DNA from: Hypomesus transpacificus
Lineage: Eukaryota; Chordata; Actinopteri; Osmeriformes; Osmeridae
Direction of reading: 5' to 3'
Assembly (NCBI RefSeq): GCF_021917145.1
Contig: NC_061071.1
Coordinates: 6,118,411-6,182,410 of the forward strand
DNA length: 64,000 nucleotides
Shown here: piece by piece, positions 24,640 through 37,000 of the stretch
Position numbering within the stretch: position 1 is the first letter of the stretch
How the letters are laid out: each line of letters starts with the position of its first letter
The notes under the pieces: model-generated
What the model was told of the DNA's origin: nothing
Database searches by the model: none
What the model saw: the letters and a program-made list of their open reading frames with translations, nothing else
Position numbers and translations under genes: made by a program

Positions 24640-25043
24640 GACAGGGCACTCCGTCCTGGAAGAACTGGGTTTAAACAGCTATGTTGAAACACCTGGAGAA
24701 CACGCACACAGACAGTTTATATGAAGACACAATTTTTGTTCCGATTCAAGGCTGATCCATGCAGAGAAACAGGCTTCGGGGTTAATGCAACTCAACTTAA
24801 ACCTCATTTTACCTGTTTGACTGAAATAGACTAAAGGTGAACAAGCCCACGTCCAGTTATGTCTGTTCTTGATGACAGTAGGCTATTTATATTCATCAGT
24901 TTGATATGCTATGTTCATTATAATCTTTCATTTCGTCCTTTCTGTATTTCTGGGGGTGAATATCGCCCGTTAATGTGTAAATGCGGCATATTTTATTTGT
25001 AAAAATGCTTCTGAATGCCCGAATACCAATAATGTAAACTACA

Positions 25044-25049
25044 AATAAA
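25044..25049 (+). terminator. hoxd4a polyadenylation signal
   Basis: AATAAA about 405 bases after the hoxd4a stop codon, on the coding strand. Confidence 0.55.
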
Positions 25050-25675
25050 GTAGTTATTTTAAACTATAAATATACTTTGTAAAGCTATTGCTGAAGGTTG
25101 TGAATCATATGCGTAAATCTAGCCCACCATTTTACGCGCCGTTTGCATTAACACACCAGATAGCGTTTCCTTTGAAAACACTTGGGAAAGTATTTAAATA
25201 GCCCATATAAACTGATCATAAGCCTTGGGCATGATATAAAGATTATCAGTAAAATTCTAAATCAGTATTTGCAGAAAACAGAATTCGTTGTCAGAGTTGC
25301 TTACATCCGGCCCGTGTTTCCAGCCGTGCTGAAAACAATATTTAATGTTATCTATCAAATGAAGGCGATAGCCTACAGGCTGAAAAAATTGAAAAAGTTT
25401 ATTTAATCATTCGGATAATCAAATTGGAGGGAAAAAAGGGTCAGAACTGACTAGATTTATTGCTTATTGATAACTAAACCACGCCAGAATGACAATCAAA
25501 TCAAACGAATTTCCATCTGATGATGTAAGCTAATATTATGTGGGTATCGAATGTTGTGTTGTGCATGCATGTTATGGGCCCTAGAATTATCTTTTCTTCA
25601 GCACAAACAAAACGATCCCATTACGCATGTGTACTGGGCAGATGCCTCCACACCGATCACGAGGCTCTTGGCTGC

Positions 25676-25749
25676 TTGGTGTCTCAGTGTGAAGCTGTAA
25701 AAAGCTGTTTTACCTAAAAAGCGGGTTTAGCTTCACACTGAGACACCAA
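25676..25749. other. Perfect 21-bp-stem hairpin
   Basis: The arm at 25676-25696 (TTGGTGTCTCAGTGTGAAGC plus one base) is exactly reverse-complemented at 25729-25749, with a 32-base loop. Inside the loop GTAAAA and TTTTAC pair as a second small stem. Size and shape are like a pre-microRNA, but perfect pairing is unusual for conserved microRNAs, and a young foldback or transposon footprint is equally possible. No known microRNA seed was recognised. Confidence 0.6.
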
Positions 25750-25905
25750 AGGCAGAGGTTTAGGAAGGCTGGGTGGAGGACTCCCCGTAACCGTGCTTGA
25801 GGGTTGGGAAAACAGGCTAGAGGGTTGCCAAAGCTTTACTGTGCGCAGGTTCAAGCTGGGGACAGACCAGCCCAGTAGTGGATCAGTTACCCAGCGCCTC
25901 AGGCT

Positions 25906-25925
25906 TGACCTCTGAACCTTGACCC
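25906..25925 (-). promoter_or_regulatory. Triple nuclear-receptor half-site (DR1-DR1 / DR8)
   Basis: TGACCTcTGAACCtTGACCC on the + strand, which on the - strand reads three direct RGKTCA half-sites separated by one base each. Adjacent pairs are DR1; the outer pair is DR8. DR1 and DR8 can bind RXR/RAR-type dimers. It lies 1.27 kb 3' of hoxd4a, a region where retinoid elements of group-4 Hox genes are known. Binding is inferred. Confidence 0.45.
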
Positions 25926-28099
25926 AAAGCATTGTCATGCTGTAAACAGTTCATATAGACTGCGACTGGCTTGTCCCATGGACCAGTATGGAGTAAAACT
26001 AATACAGACGTATTGAACGTAATTGAGCAGGCTTAATAAACCAAAGTCCGCAGTGACGATTCGTATAGAGTTTATTACATCAGCATCAGTTGAATCTGCG
26101 CTGGTCACATGGTCGAACTACTTCCCATCATCGTTCATATTCCGGTTGGTGCATCCCATTGACAACTTGCTAGGCAACATAGTGATGGCTGCCATGTTCA
26201 GCTCTGTCAAAACCTCTACGAAAGGCGTTTCTAATAGGCCACAGTATATATTTTGTCATGTTTAGAATATGACATGTCAAAACACAATGAGATTGGTGAA
26301 TACAATTACAGGTTGAGAGTGTGTAGGTGTGTGATGTGTGTCTTGACTGTTCGATTGTGCTTTTATTTAACAAATAGCCCGAATTTATCGTAGGAAACAA
26401 TTTCATTTAGATATTATTCTACACCTTTGCATGCCTTTGGATGCGTGGCTTTTTGGGCTGTGCATGGAGACCTGTCAACCGCTTGTCATTGGTCTGTGTG
26501 CGTGCGTGTATGTGTGTGTATGCAAGGCTCCTCTCAGGGACTATAGGGTTCCTATCCATTCATCATTTAGCCGCAAGATCACATGGTCATGAGTAAGCGC
26601 TGCTGGAAAAATGCTTGCATTTCTAACCATATCAAATAAACTGGCTATAATAGGGCCATAGATTATTCAGAAGCATATAACCAGTAGCTTGTAATGTCAA
26701 CCGGAAGTAGAGCACACTGTGTATAAAATCGTTGAAGAGCCTTTCTTACACACAAACACACGCTGACATGATGTCCGAGACAGATGGTCTATGGACCTGT
26801 AGGCTACAAAATAGAAAGTAGTAAGAGGATGCTAAAAACATGCTGGGTGGAGGTAAATGTATTCACCAAGGAGCTCAACAATAACTTGGGGGTCGGAAAA
26901 ATCTAAATTGTATCAGAACTGTCATTGGAATTGAACTCTGCACTTAGCGCCTGGTTACACATTTTCCCGTGTCCTTTTGGTAACACTGAGGCTCATTGCA
27001 TTAAAGGGTTGAGGTTGAATTGACTTTTGTGGCAGAATTCAGTTGTCAACCAGCAGACAATACCGGTAGCTCGTTCATCTGGTCATCGCGCCATTTATTT
27101 GTACTCTTCAGGTTAACTATTAATCAACCTTGCATATAGCTGAAGAAAACCAGGTCCAAGAAATGCATGTATAGGACCTGCTAAATCAGAATACAGGGAC
27201 TAATAAAATTGAAATTGAAAGAAAGATTAGTTTGATTGACAAGATGAAAATAAATTGGTAAGCCATTTTACGTTACAAAAATATGTACTATTGTAAATAG
27301 TCAATATCAACACAGATCCTATGTCCAAAGTATGGGCTGCACGTCTGTGTGTGACAAGTGCGGGTATTCTGAGCATGGTGACAGTTGTCCAGCTCACCGT
27401 AAATCCTTTAATTGCTGTGAGTGTGAGAGACGGCTGGGGGCCGGGCTACGAGGCGAGGACAGTAAATCTTTGACTTTATTACCTAAGAGCATATGCCCGT
27501 GCCATGCCAGCGAAACCAGGCCAGTGCGTAGCTGTCCAGGCTGGCGTCAGTGAAGCCTTAAACCCGGTGCTGGAACTATACCCCTCACTCAAACCAAACA
27601 CCTAACGGTCTGTTTGTATAGCCTACACTTCCATATCAAATATAATAGAGTGGTCTAATGGAAGCTCCATGTCACCACACAAACTACATAATTGTCAGAA
27701 CAAAAACAGTCCTAATTGTTCGTATTCGGATAGGCCTACATACAGCACAGATGCAATGACAATACTAATATTTTTATATCACGTAATTCTTAAGCATGTA
27801 TGACATGCGTTTTGGGATGTATCAGTATAAACCTAATAGAGGCCACTGCCAGTAGTGTGGGATCGTGGTGTTTAGAGAATGGCGCAAGGACTGATAGAGC
27901 GCGACTCTGTTCCATTGATGAGAGGCTTCCAACACTAGCTCCGTGTCACGTGAGCAAATCTGCGTGGAACCTAAATAGATCCTCGTTTCCATCATATTAC
28001 ATGCTGATGGAGATATGAATGAAATTATGACTGCATGGCGGATACCGAGTGACTGGTATGTGGTAGGAGTAGGCTACCTACGTTGTTATTGGTAGCGGA

Positions 28100-28277
28100 G
28101 GACTCCACGGTCCTCTCCGCTGGGAATACGATGTGCTGGTGCGGATATGTGTGAGGAAGCCTGAGCAGGTCTAGACGGCTCTGTACTGCCGGGAGCCGCG
28201 TGAGGGATGTTCTGGCGGTCTGGAGACGAAGCAGAGACCGAGGCGGAGGAAGGACCGCGTGATAAATTGATTTAAAG
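28100..28277 (+). other. Candidate non-coding first exon of hoxd3a
   Basis: A GC-rich island (about 28080-28277) in AT-rich surroundings, ending in a strong donor AAAG|GTAAGC at 28277/28278. A matching acceptor, CTTTCTTCAGCAG, ends at 31097, about 107 bases before the hoxd3a start codon. Hox3 genes commonly have upstream non-coding exons, so this is proposed as the 5' exon and promoter area of hoxd3a. The 5' end is arbitrary; no transcript evidence. Confidence 0.35.
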
Positions 28278-31097
28278 GTAAGCAACTGAATGTCCAAACG
28301 AAGCCCTTCATCACGCAGTCCCTCGCAGAGAATAAACGTGATTTATGTTTTCAGGGGAGAGGGACGGTCGTTATCAACATCACGGTATTAAACCACCGTT
28401 AGTCCATGAGCTTGAAGCCTTTCATACAACGGCTATATTTTAGCTAAACATACGTTTTTACTAATATGCGTTACCATTTTAGTCCTACATGTATTGAAAA
28501 TGGGTTAGGAAGATTTTTGATAAGAATTGGGACAATAATGTCGGAATTGGCGACCACGTAATAGGTGAACTGTGAATCACATTAATTTGAGGTTTTATTA
28601 TAAGAGTATAGAAAATGCGGATTTATATCTCCATACGCTCGCAGGAATCTGTAAAATGCTATTCTGACATTTCCTGTCGTGATGACGATAATGACTGCTG
28701 CGCTACAACCATACAGGCCGCATATTGGTATACAGCTCTTGAATATAAAGCATTTAGGAAAAAACATCTCTGTCGTAAACATCATCCTCAGCAAAATAAA
28801 GTCTATATTAGCCTATAAAGCCTTACTCTAACTCTTCATATCACAATTTTCTGTCTGAAATGGAATAGACTGAAATAACCTGCTATTTTGTTTTTTTTGT
28901 AGCCCATCTATAGCCTACCTATTATTCGGTGCTATTTCAGAATTAACCATAAAATTAACTGAACAATCTCTGTTGATAATATATTATATTATAAACACTG
29001 AAGCCGCATAGGCCTACATAATTCCTTTTACATCTCAAAATAAATCTGCATTTGATTTACAACCAACATTTGTTTTATAATTTATTTAATAATAATTCAA
29101 TTTCAGAATTTGATACATAGTTGTATAATGCATTTGTACATATTTAGACAACCAAATAAAGACATTTTGTATACTGTTCTTCTGCGCGGCTCGAGTTCGG
29201 TCCATTGTGCCATTGTACAAACCAACTTACCGTAACGATCGCGTGGGCGAGAACATCTTTTTCACAGAATAGAGAGTTTACAAATCACTAGAAACTACAA
29301 ATTAAACTCCCACGAAATACACAGTGCTCCCTTTATACTAGATCCGTTAAAGTTAAGGCTATTGATTGTTTGCTTCCCTTGATAATCACTGCCAACCTAT
29401 AGGCCCTAAACACAGAGCGGCAATAGTCCCACCAACATATAGAGAAATCCAGCTTGTTTCTTTTGTCTCGGCGTGGTTGACAAGTGGTGAGAGCTGGGGC
29501 TCAGTTTGAAAAATAAGACAAGAGCAATGCTGAAAAGTTGAGCTGAGATAGCATTTGTGACTCAGTCAAAACGCTTCCGTTGGTTATTCATTAATCTGAG
29601 TTATGGTCGCTCAAGCAAGGGTCAGCACGGAGCCCAGAGCAGAAATACCTCACAGAAGGGTGTAGAATTATCTAGCACTCACACACTCATGGCAAAGGTT
29701 TCGTCTTATATAAAAAATATCGTTTTTTCATTGATATTTATATATATATTGTTATTGTGTTTGGGCTATAATTTCAGTCACCATCTCTCTTTATAGGGAA
29801 GGACGTCAGCAAATGGCAGACAAAAGCTGAACTCACCAAATCTGTATTCCAGAGAACCACGGAGACGTGGTCACACAAATCATTAAGGAGACCAAGGACA
29901 TTAAAGCTGCAAACAACACAAAAAGGTTGCTTACTTAAAAACATATAGGCCTATCTGAATGTTAACGGGTTATTTAGCTAATAACACGGTGTTGGGACGT
30001 TGACAGTATTGTGGTCACCACATTAATAATATCGAATGTAGCCTAATATCTTAAAGAATTAGGCCTGTATTCCACTTCTTTTAATACAAATGATTAAACT
30101 ACACTCCAATTGATATGTAGCTTTTTGATAAAGATGTTAGAGTGGAGAAGCCTGAAATTTGTAAAATGTTATTGTCTTTGGGGCAAATTGTTCACAAACA
30201 ACAATAACCTCGAGGCGCATTTGCCTACACAAAGAAACACGATCACAGTTTAAAACAATAAAGGTTCTAAACCAAATATTATAGGATAAAATATCTGGTC
30301 CACTTGTAACTGTGAACATGCCTTTATAACCGAACTCGAAATCAAATCTCGAAAGTGTTTTTCTCTTCATTCCAAATAAAGGCGTTTCTACGCGCGCAGG
30401 ACAGGCAGTCATAAATATCCTCGTGCACAGCGGTGACAGATAGCCCACATTAGTATGCACCGCGAGCTCTCAGTAGCTGCCTGAGTCGGAGGCCTCCCTC
30501 GTGCATGCACCACTATATGGCTAAAAGGGCATCTGCACAGGATACAGGAGGTTATCACAGCACAGAAAGGCTTTTTATGGACGCCACCCAGGTCCCCCTG
30601 CTCACGAATCCAACTAGATTGGAACAATAGGACTTTCTTGCCTTCCAAATATTGGAAAATGAAGGCTTTTAGACATGGTTCTGATCACAAGAAGGTTTTT
30701 TACCGTCATTAACCATATTTTCCCATGCCAAAGTAATCTTAATGGCTCATTGTGGGTGTCTTAAACATTAAGACTACAGGTCTTTGTTCCCTTTAAGAGA
30801 GGAGAAATGTAGATGGACCACCAAATGCCGATTAGCGTTCTTTGTGGTTATTCTAGACAAAAGGAGATCTTGGACGACAGGTTAATGTTTAACCGACTCT
30901 CTGTGATGGCCAGGGCTTTGTGAGGGCTAGCTGGATAGCATAACAGTCTCGTTTCCATTCATCAAAATGCATGCTTTGCTATTTGAATTAAAAAAAGATC
31001 TGAGATCTAAAAATGTGTCTATTTTCAACACACTTTGAGTCCTTGCTTCTGGATTCTAGATATGACACGGTCTTTGACTGATTCCTTTCTTCAGCAG
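28278..31097. other. Probable hoxd3a 5' intron / intergenic DNA
   Basis: AT-rich, non-coding. No open frame is credible. Around 30440-30520 composition rises (CGCGAGCTCTCAGTAGC, GTCGGAGGCCTCCCTC), which may mark a second regulatory block close to hoxd3a. Confidence 0.4.
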
Positions 31098-31203
31098 GTC
31101 CCAGAAAGAGAGAGAGGGTGAGAGAGGGAGACGGTAGTATTTTCCAGTCACCCTGCCACACAACTCCCTCCTATTGGCCAACAGCTGTTATAGGCCAGAC
31201 TAG

Positions 31204-32458
31204 ATGCCCGCCATGCAGAAGGCCACTTATTATGACAGTTGTGTATTTGAGGACGGTCCCTACCCCAAGTCAGAGGGACACACATACACACACCCTGCCT
31301 ATCGGGCCCTCCCAGAACCCCCTCACGCTCCTACAACACACATCGATGAACATGGCTGCAGGGACAGCCATGATGCCCGGAGTAAAGTCACCCCTCCTCC
31401 TCCGCCTCCTCCTCCGCCTCCTCCTCCTCTGCAGCAGTTGGCCCCGCCTCTGCCTGCCATCCCCCTTTCCTCCAGCTCCCATCCCCCTAACGGAACTCCT
31501 GGTGGAGCTCCTCCAGTTAGGGCCAAGCTGGTGTTTCCCTGGATGAAGGACTCACGTCAGAACGCCAAGCAGAAGAATAACAACACCAGCAAAGAGGGTA
31601 TTTATCATTGATTTCAAGGTGTTATACAGTGTCTCCTCTGACCTCCCTTGTTCTCTCTGTTTTGTTTGAGGGTTAATTCAACCATCAGCTTAATTGTGTA
31701 AAAGGAGGTCCCAAACCCAGAATATAACCTCCAGGCTGAGATATTTCCCATGTCTTTCAGGGGAGGAGTGTGAGGAGTACAGCCCACCCGAGGGGGGCTC
31801 GAAGCGGATCAGAACCGCATACACTAGCGCCCAGCTGGTGGAACTGGAAAAGGAGTTCCACTTCAACCGCTACCTCTGCCGACCACGGCGGGTGGAGCTC
31901 GCTAACGTTCTTCACCTGTCCGAGCGCCAGATCAAAATCTGGTTCCAGAACCGCAGGATGAAATACAAGAAAGACCAGCGGGGTTTAGGGTCAATGCCCT
32001 CACCGCTGGGCTTGTCTCCTGACTGCAGCCCACCCATCCACACTGGGTTTGTAGCTCACCTCCACAGCTACGACCCACCCTCACCGCAGTCCTTTTCCAG
32101 GGCACCGACGGGCGTGTACAACTTGCCATCACACCCGGTGGATCAGAGCCTTGAGCAGCAGAGACGGTACCCCGAATATGAGCATCAGGGCTACCATAGT
32201 AACGGTGGCTATGTCGCGAACGCTAATCCTCAAAGCCAGGGTGTGTATGGTGCTGAGAGCTTCTCTGACTCTGGGCCGCACTCAGGCCCAGGGTTCCACA
32301 TGGGCCGCCTCCCCCAGCACCACTCTGCCCCCTTGGAGTACCATGGCACGGGGGGCCATGCCGGGTCCTGTCTCTCCGACCCTACCTTCCCCGAAATCAC
32401 CCCACGCCACACCGCTCAGGGACGGACGCTTGAGGTTCCGAGGCTGACCCACCTGTAG
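31204..32458 (+). CDS. hoxd3a: Homeobox protein Hox-D3a
   Basis: Group-3 Hox transcription factor for hindbrain and pharyngeal patterning. Exons 31204-31597 and 31761-32458 join in phase 1 across a 163-base intron (GAG G|GTATTT; TTTCAG|GG), giving 363 residues. The N terminus [15 protein letters not shown] holds the Hox3 MQKAxYY motif; either ATG (31204 or 31213) could start it. A proline run encoded by CCN codons (about residues 63-75) precedes the hexapeptide [10 protein letters not shown] (FPWM 111-114). The homeodomain is about 146-205 ([34 protein letters not shown]). The long C-terminal domain typical of Hox3 follows, ending in the conserved LEVPRLTHL. It is the last Hox gene of the cluster; no hoxd1 is present before mtx2. 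Confidence 0.95.
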
Positions 32459-33121
32459 AGGTTCGGCTGACGCACCTGTAGTCCTGTAACCCAATAACTA
32501 CCTGTGGTCTACAGGGGTTGTGCCTCTCTGTTTGATGGCCGCTTTAGGCAAGAGGAAATACAGGGTACATAGCATGGAGGCCAATCTGTCTCTATGGAAT
32601 GCACGCACAATACACATGTGAATCCTAGTATCCTGCCCTCATATTTTGCTACATTTTAGTTGCTGGGGGGGGGGGGGGGGGGGGTCAGCTTGGTGGTGGA
32701 GTGGTTGAGGGTGAGCGGAGAGGATGCTGGTCCTGGAACCCAAGATTGTATTGAGTTGTGTCAAATATGAGTTATCAATTGAACCTTTAGATAAAAACAC
32801 ACACACCCTTCTGAGAGGCTAACTGTGATGTCATCAACATCACACAGGATACAATTAGTGCAAAATATTGGTTAGATTATCAATTTGTTATAGGTGGAAT
32901 GAGAAACTGTATTTTTATGTCATTGTTTTGATATCTTGTCGCATGCAGTTTATTGTATTTATTATCAAACCTTACATGTTTACATATCGTAGATAATGTG
33001 ACAATTATGAATTTTAAGGCGCTTAAGGTGGCAATGTCATTCTGTGTTTTGTAGAGTAAATATGTTTTAATTTTATTAAATGTCAAATGTAGTGAATCTA
33101 GTATTTTGTTAAATATTATAG
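32459..33121 (+). other. hoxd3a 3' untranslated region
   Basis: Non-coding run from the stop codon to the first AATAAA. It includes a 20-base homopolymer G tract at 32665-32684 and then becomes strongly AT-rich. Confidence 0.55.
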
Positions 33122-33127
33122 AATAAA
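33122..33127 (+). terminator. hoxd3a polyadenylation signal
   Basis: AATAAA 664 bases after the hoxd3a stop codon, on the coding strand. Confidence 0.5.
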
Positions 33128-33420
33128 AAAATCTTTGATAAGAAAATTGTATGGATTTGTTTAAACCTCTTCAATACACACGGTAAATCATAACAAAAAA
33201 ATCATGAAACGAGGTCAACATGAAAATTATGGACCAGACGATGTTAAACACGGCGAGACAACACAAGTGTTAGAATTACAGGCTTAATCACACTCTAGGA
33301 CTCGTGGCCGTCAAGGATCTCTGTCATGTTATCATATAGAACTGAATACAACTAACCATAGTAAGGCCACTGATGAAAACTTATACCACTGCAATTTGGC
33401 TGAGCAAGAATTATATGTGA

Positions 33421-33883
33421 ATCCCTGCGTGAGGAGTGAAGTTGGCCCCCCACCGACCCAACGCAAAACATCGTAAAAATAGTCTCAATCGTTTGTGCTC
33501 CGTTTGTGCTGGTTTGTGAAATTATTTTCGTTTGTGATACTTTCATTTTTTCGATATTAGAGAATGTTTTATAGGTCATCCTGAGGTTATTCAAACCCAA
33601 AATAGTCTCAATTGTATGTGCTTCGTTTGTGCCGTTAAAATGTTCGTTTGTGCTGCAGCGGTATTTTTTATATTAGACGTTTAATTGTCTGGCGATTACG
33701 TCACACACCCCTCCCCCCTCCCACTTGCTCCAAACTGATTGTTAATAGTCGCAATAAAACATTCTTTAATATCTAAAAAATGAAAGCAGCACAAACGAAA
33801 ATAATTGCAGCAAAAAACGCACAAACGATTGGGACTATTTTTACGGGTTTTGCATTGGGTGGGGGGCCAACTTCACGCAGGAT
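33421..33883. mobile_element. 463-bp inverted-repeat element (MITE) next to mtx2
   Basis: The left end ATCCCTGCGTGA...AGTTGGCCCCCCACC is matched at the right by the reverse complement of ATCCTGCGTGAAGTTGGCCC; similarity of the two arms extends about 120 bases (AAAATAGTC, AATCGTTTGTGC, ATTATTTTCGTTTGTG). A 3-bp TGA flanks both sides (33418-33420, 33884-33886) as a possible target duplication, compatible with a PIF/Harbinger-like element. A second copy of the ATAGTCTCAAT...CGTTTGTGC segment lies inside near 33600. No transposase frame. It ends 185 bases before the mtx2 start codon. Confidence 0.7.
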
Positions 33884-34068
33884 TGAGACCTTCACTACGG
33901 AACTAACAATGTTCCTTTCGATTTGAATCAGCGGACAGCTGCAGAGACGCACCGGTGCGTTTGACGTCAGAGCAATGCTGATGCTGCGGCGTGCCCTTAA
34001 CCTTGTTGTATGCTGAGAAATATTCTACACACAACTGCGGCTTAGTTTGAGTATTGACAGATTTCACT

Positions 34069-37000
34069 ATGTCACTTGCAACAGAGGCCTTTGTCTCCCA
34101 GATAGCAGGTAATGTGTCTTCATTTAATTGTTGTTACACGTCTTTATGCTACCAAATTGCAAGCTAGCTAGTATCCAGCAGCAACATTAGCCACTGTAGC
34201 CAGCAGAAATATAGCTATGGGGGTGTGCCAGCGTCACAAATTAGCACACACATCAACAACGTATATGTTCCAATCAAAGGTTATGTACTGCATCAAAGTC
34301 ATCTATGGTTGTAGTTCAGTTGTGCTCGGCCTGTGCCCTTGCCAACGTAACCGCATTCGTCGTAGCTAGCACTCGCTCCTCTACTGTGTGTTAACTAAAG
34401 AAGAAGGCTAGCTGCTTATGCCTGGTAGTCTAGTCGTCATCCACGGGGATATGGTGTGCTACGTAGGTTCTCAACACTTCTGTGTGTTTGACCTGTCCGT
34501 TTCCTGCAGCCGCTGAGCCTTGGCCGGAAAACGCCACCCTGTATCAGCCTCTGAGAGGTGAGTTTCCACAGACAGTTTAGTTTAAAATTGATCTCTGATT
34601 GGCTGGTTGTTATTGGTGGTCTGAAGCAGGTGTGTTTACACCAGGTATTGTACTGTAAGCTGGAAATATCACTGTTAGGGATGCTTACCAGACCGTACAC
34701 AAAGTTTCTGTATTTGGAAATAATGTTCCCCTCTGTCTTTATATCCATTCATTGATCCCTTCCGCCCATCGCTACCACCATGCCTACATATCTCCTTCCT
34801 CCTTCTCTCTTTCTCTCCCTCTCTAATGTTGTTCTCCAGAGGATCAGATCTTGCTGTCAGATTGTGCTTCCTCTCTAGCAGTGCAGGTAAGTCTACGTCA
34901 ACACATTACACACGTTACTAGTCAACACACGACAGCAGGACATGTTCCCAGGCAACCCAGTACAGCTTGACGCGTTACTAGGCAGCAGAGCCATTTGACC
35001 ACGTTATGAAGCCACATAGGACAGTGTGACTTGGGCAAGAATTCCCCTGCCTTCCCAAAAACCCAGGACTGTGAGACATTGTTCTTACTGTAGTACCTGG
35101 TGTCCAGGTATCAGTGGACCCTCTGACGTATCTGAATCCTAGCCTAGTGAATATGACGGAAGGATAGATAGGACGTCACTGTGCTGTGGGGTTAGTGGAT
35201 GACATGGGAGGGTAGATGATGAAGCGTTGTCAATGTGTGTCCTAGGCCTACCTGAGGATGTGTGGCCTTCCTGTCCAGGTGATCTGCCGTCCCAACGCAG
35301 AGTACATGTCACCCTCCGGTCAGTCTTCCATGGCTACTGTGTGTGTATTTGTTTGTATATGTGTGTGTGACTGTGTGTACACTGAAAGTTGATTGTGTGT
35401 ATCCCCAGGTAAAGTCCCCTTTGTTCAGGTTGGAAACCAGGTGGTGTCAGAGCTGGGGCCTATAGTACAGTTCACCAAGGCTAAGGTAACATGAGCACAC
35501 ACAGAGACACACACACACTGTTTCAACATTGATTTGTGCTTTGGTCTAGGTGAGGGAGAAAAGGGCCAATAGGAAAGTGTGCCAGGGGTGATTAGATAGT
35601 AGCATGACAACACAATGACCTGGAAATGCTTAGTAATATTATTTATTTTTATAAAAACGCCACTGTGCCACAAAAAATAATACACTAAAACTGCTAAAGA
35701 CACCCACTTGCCTGGCCTAAATAATGCCTCTCTAACAAAAGTGCATGATACGAGTTCTTTGCCTATTGTGCTTAAAAAGTATAAACTACATTATAGAATG
35801 TATGCACATGGGCATCTTAACTGTCCTCTTGCCCCTGTGCAAAGAACCAAACCAAAGAAAAATCACACTATACCGGGTATAATTTACAATCTAAAGGACT
35901 TCAAAATAAACAGTTACAAAGTCGACTCTCGCATGGAAGACAGTTGGGATTTAAATGGGAGACAGACGGACAGCTGATTGGTTTGGAGCTGTAAGCGCTA
36001 GTGACGAGGAATGGAGACGATTAGATGATTAGCGAATCACAGACGGACACCTGGGAGACCAAATATAATCCACAACTATACGGACATAGACAGGTATATC
36101 TGTAAATAAACATGCCTCACACACACACTGTGTCCTGTGCACCTGTCTGAATATATTTTCCTCCACACCAGGGCCACACCCTCAGCGATGGTCTAGATGA
36201 TGTGCAGAGAGCTGAGATGAAGGCCTACATGGAACTGGTCAACAACATGTTGTTCACTGCAGAGGTACACAACCACAGACACACATCCAATGGATTAAGT
36301 TCAACCTCCTTCTCTTTCTCTACCTCTCTCCGTCTACTTCCTTCTCCCTACCTCTCGCTCTCTCTACCTCTAGCTCTCACACTCTTATCATTTTTTTGGG
36401 GGTACCTCTCTTCCTTCCGCTTCATTAAATGAGTCTTTTTCCTCCGTCTCATTTCCTCTCTCTGTGTCCAGTTGTATATCCAGTGGTGTGATGAGACCAC
36501 AGCGGCCGAGGTGAGAGCCTAAACCGTCATCTTCACCAGGCAGCAGTTTGGGCATCTGGGGAGAGGAGGAAGAGGACAAGACTATCTGTGCAGGAAGAAC
36601 AAAACAAACAAACATTTACTTTTCCGTTTACTCTGTGTGTTTGTGTTTGCGTGTGTATGCTCGCTCGCTCAGATTTCGCGGCCCAGGTACAGCAGTCCAT
36701 TCTCCTGGCCTCTCAATCACATCCTAGCCTATCAGAAACAGTGGGAGGTCCGAAGGAAGATGAACGCCATTGGCTGGGCGGGCAAGAGTCTGGAACAGGT
36801 CAGAGTTCAGACAGACCCCAGTAGAACACAGTACAATAGGACAGAAACACATAGAATATAAGTCCGGGCTCACAGACCCACTTTGAAACCAGAACCGAAC
36901 CATTTGATTATGTTGTTGTCATACTTGTGCATAATTAACTATATTTGTCTCTAACCCCAGAATGACATTGATTGTTAATTTGAATAACTCCTCTTCTCTC

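Larger units (their letters stand above)
25050..28099. other. hoxd4a-hoxd3a intergenic DNA
   Basis: No coding gene supported. It holds the hairpin at 25676-25749 and the triple half-site at 25906-25925, annotated separately. A cysteine-rich 73-codon open frame at 27332-27553 has no family match or splice support. A CACGTG box lies near 27947. Confidence 0.5.

Noticed and set aside
27332-27553. Cysteine-rich 73-codon open frame (CDKCGYSEHGDSC...)
   Set aside because: Zinc-ribbon-like spacing at first sight, but no family match, no splice support and no Kozak or promoter context in a Hox intergenic region.
32665-32684. 20-base poly(G) tract after hoxd3a as a regulatory quadruplex
   Set aside because: A plain homopolymer in the untranslated region; no further G-run pattern around it.
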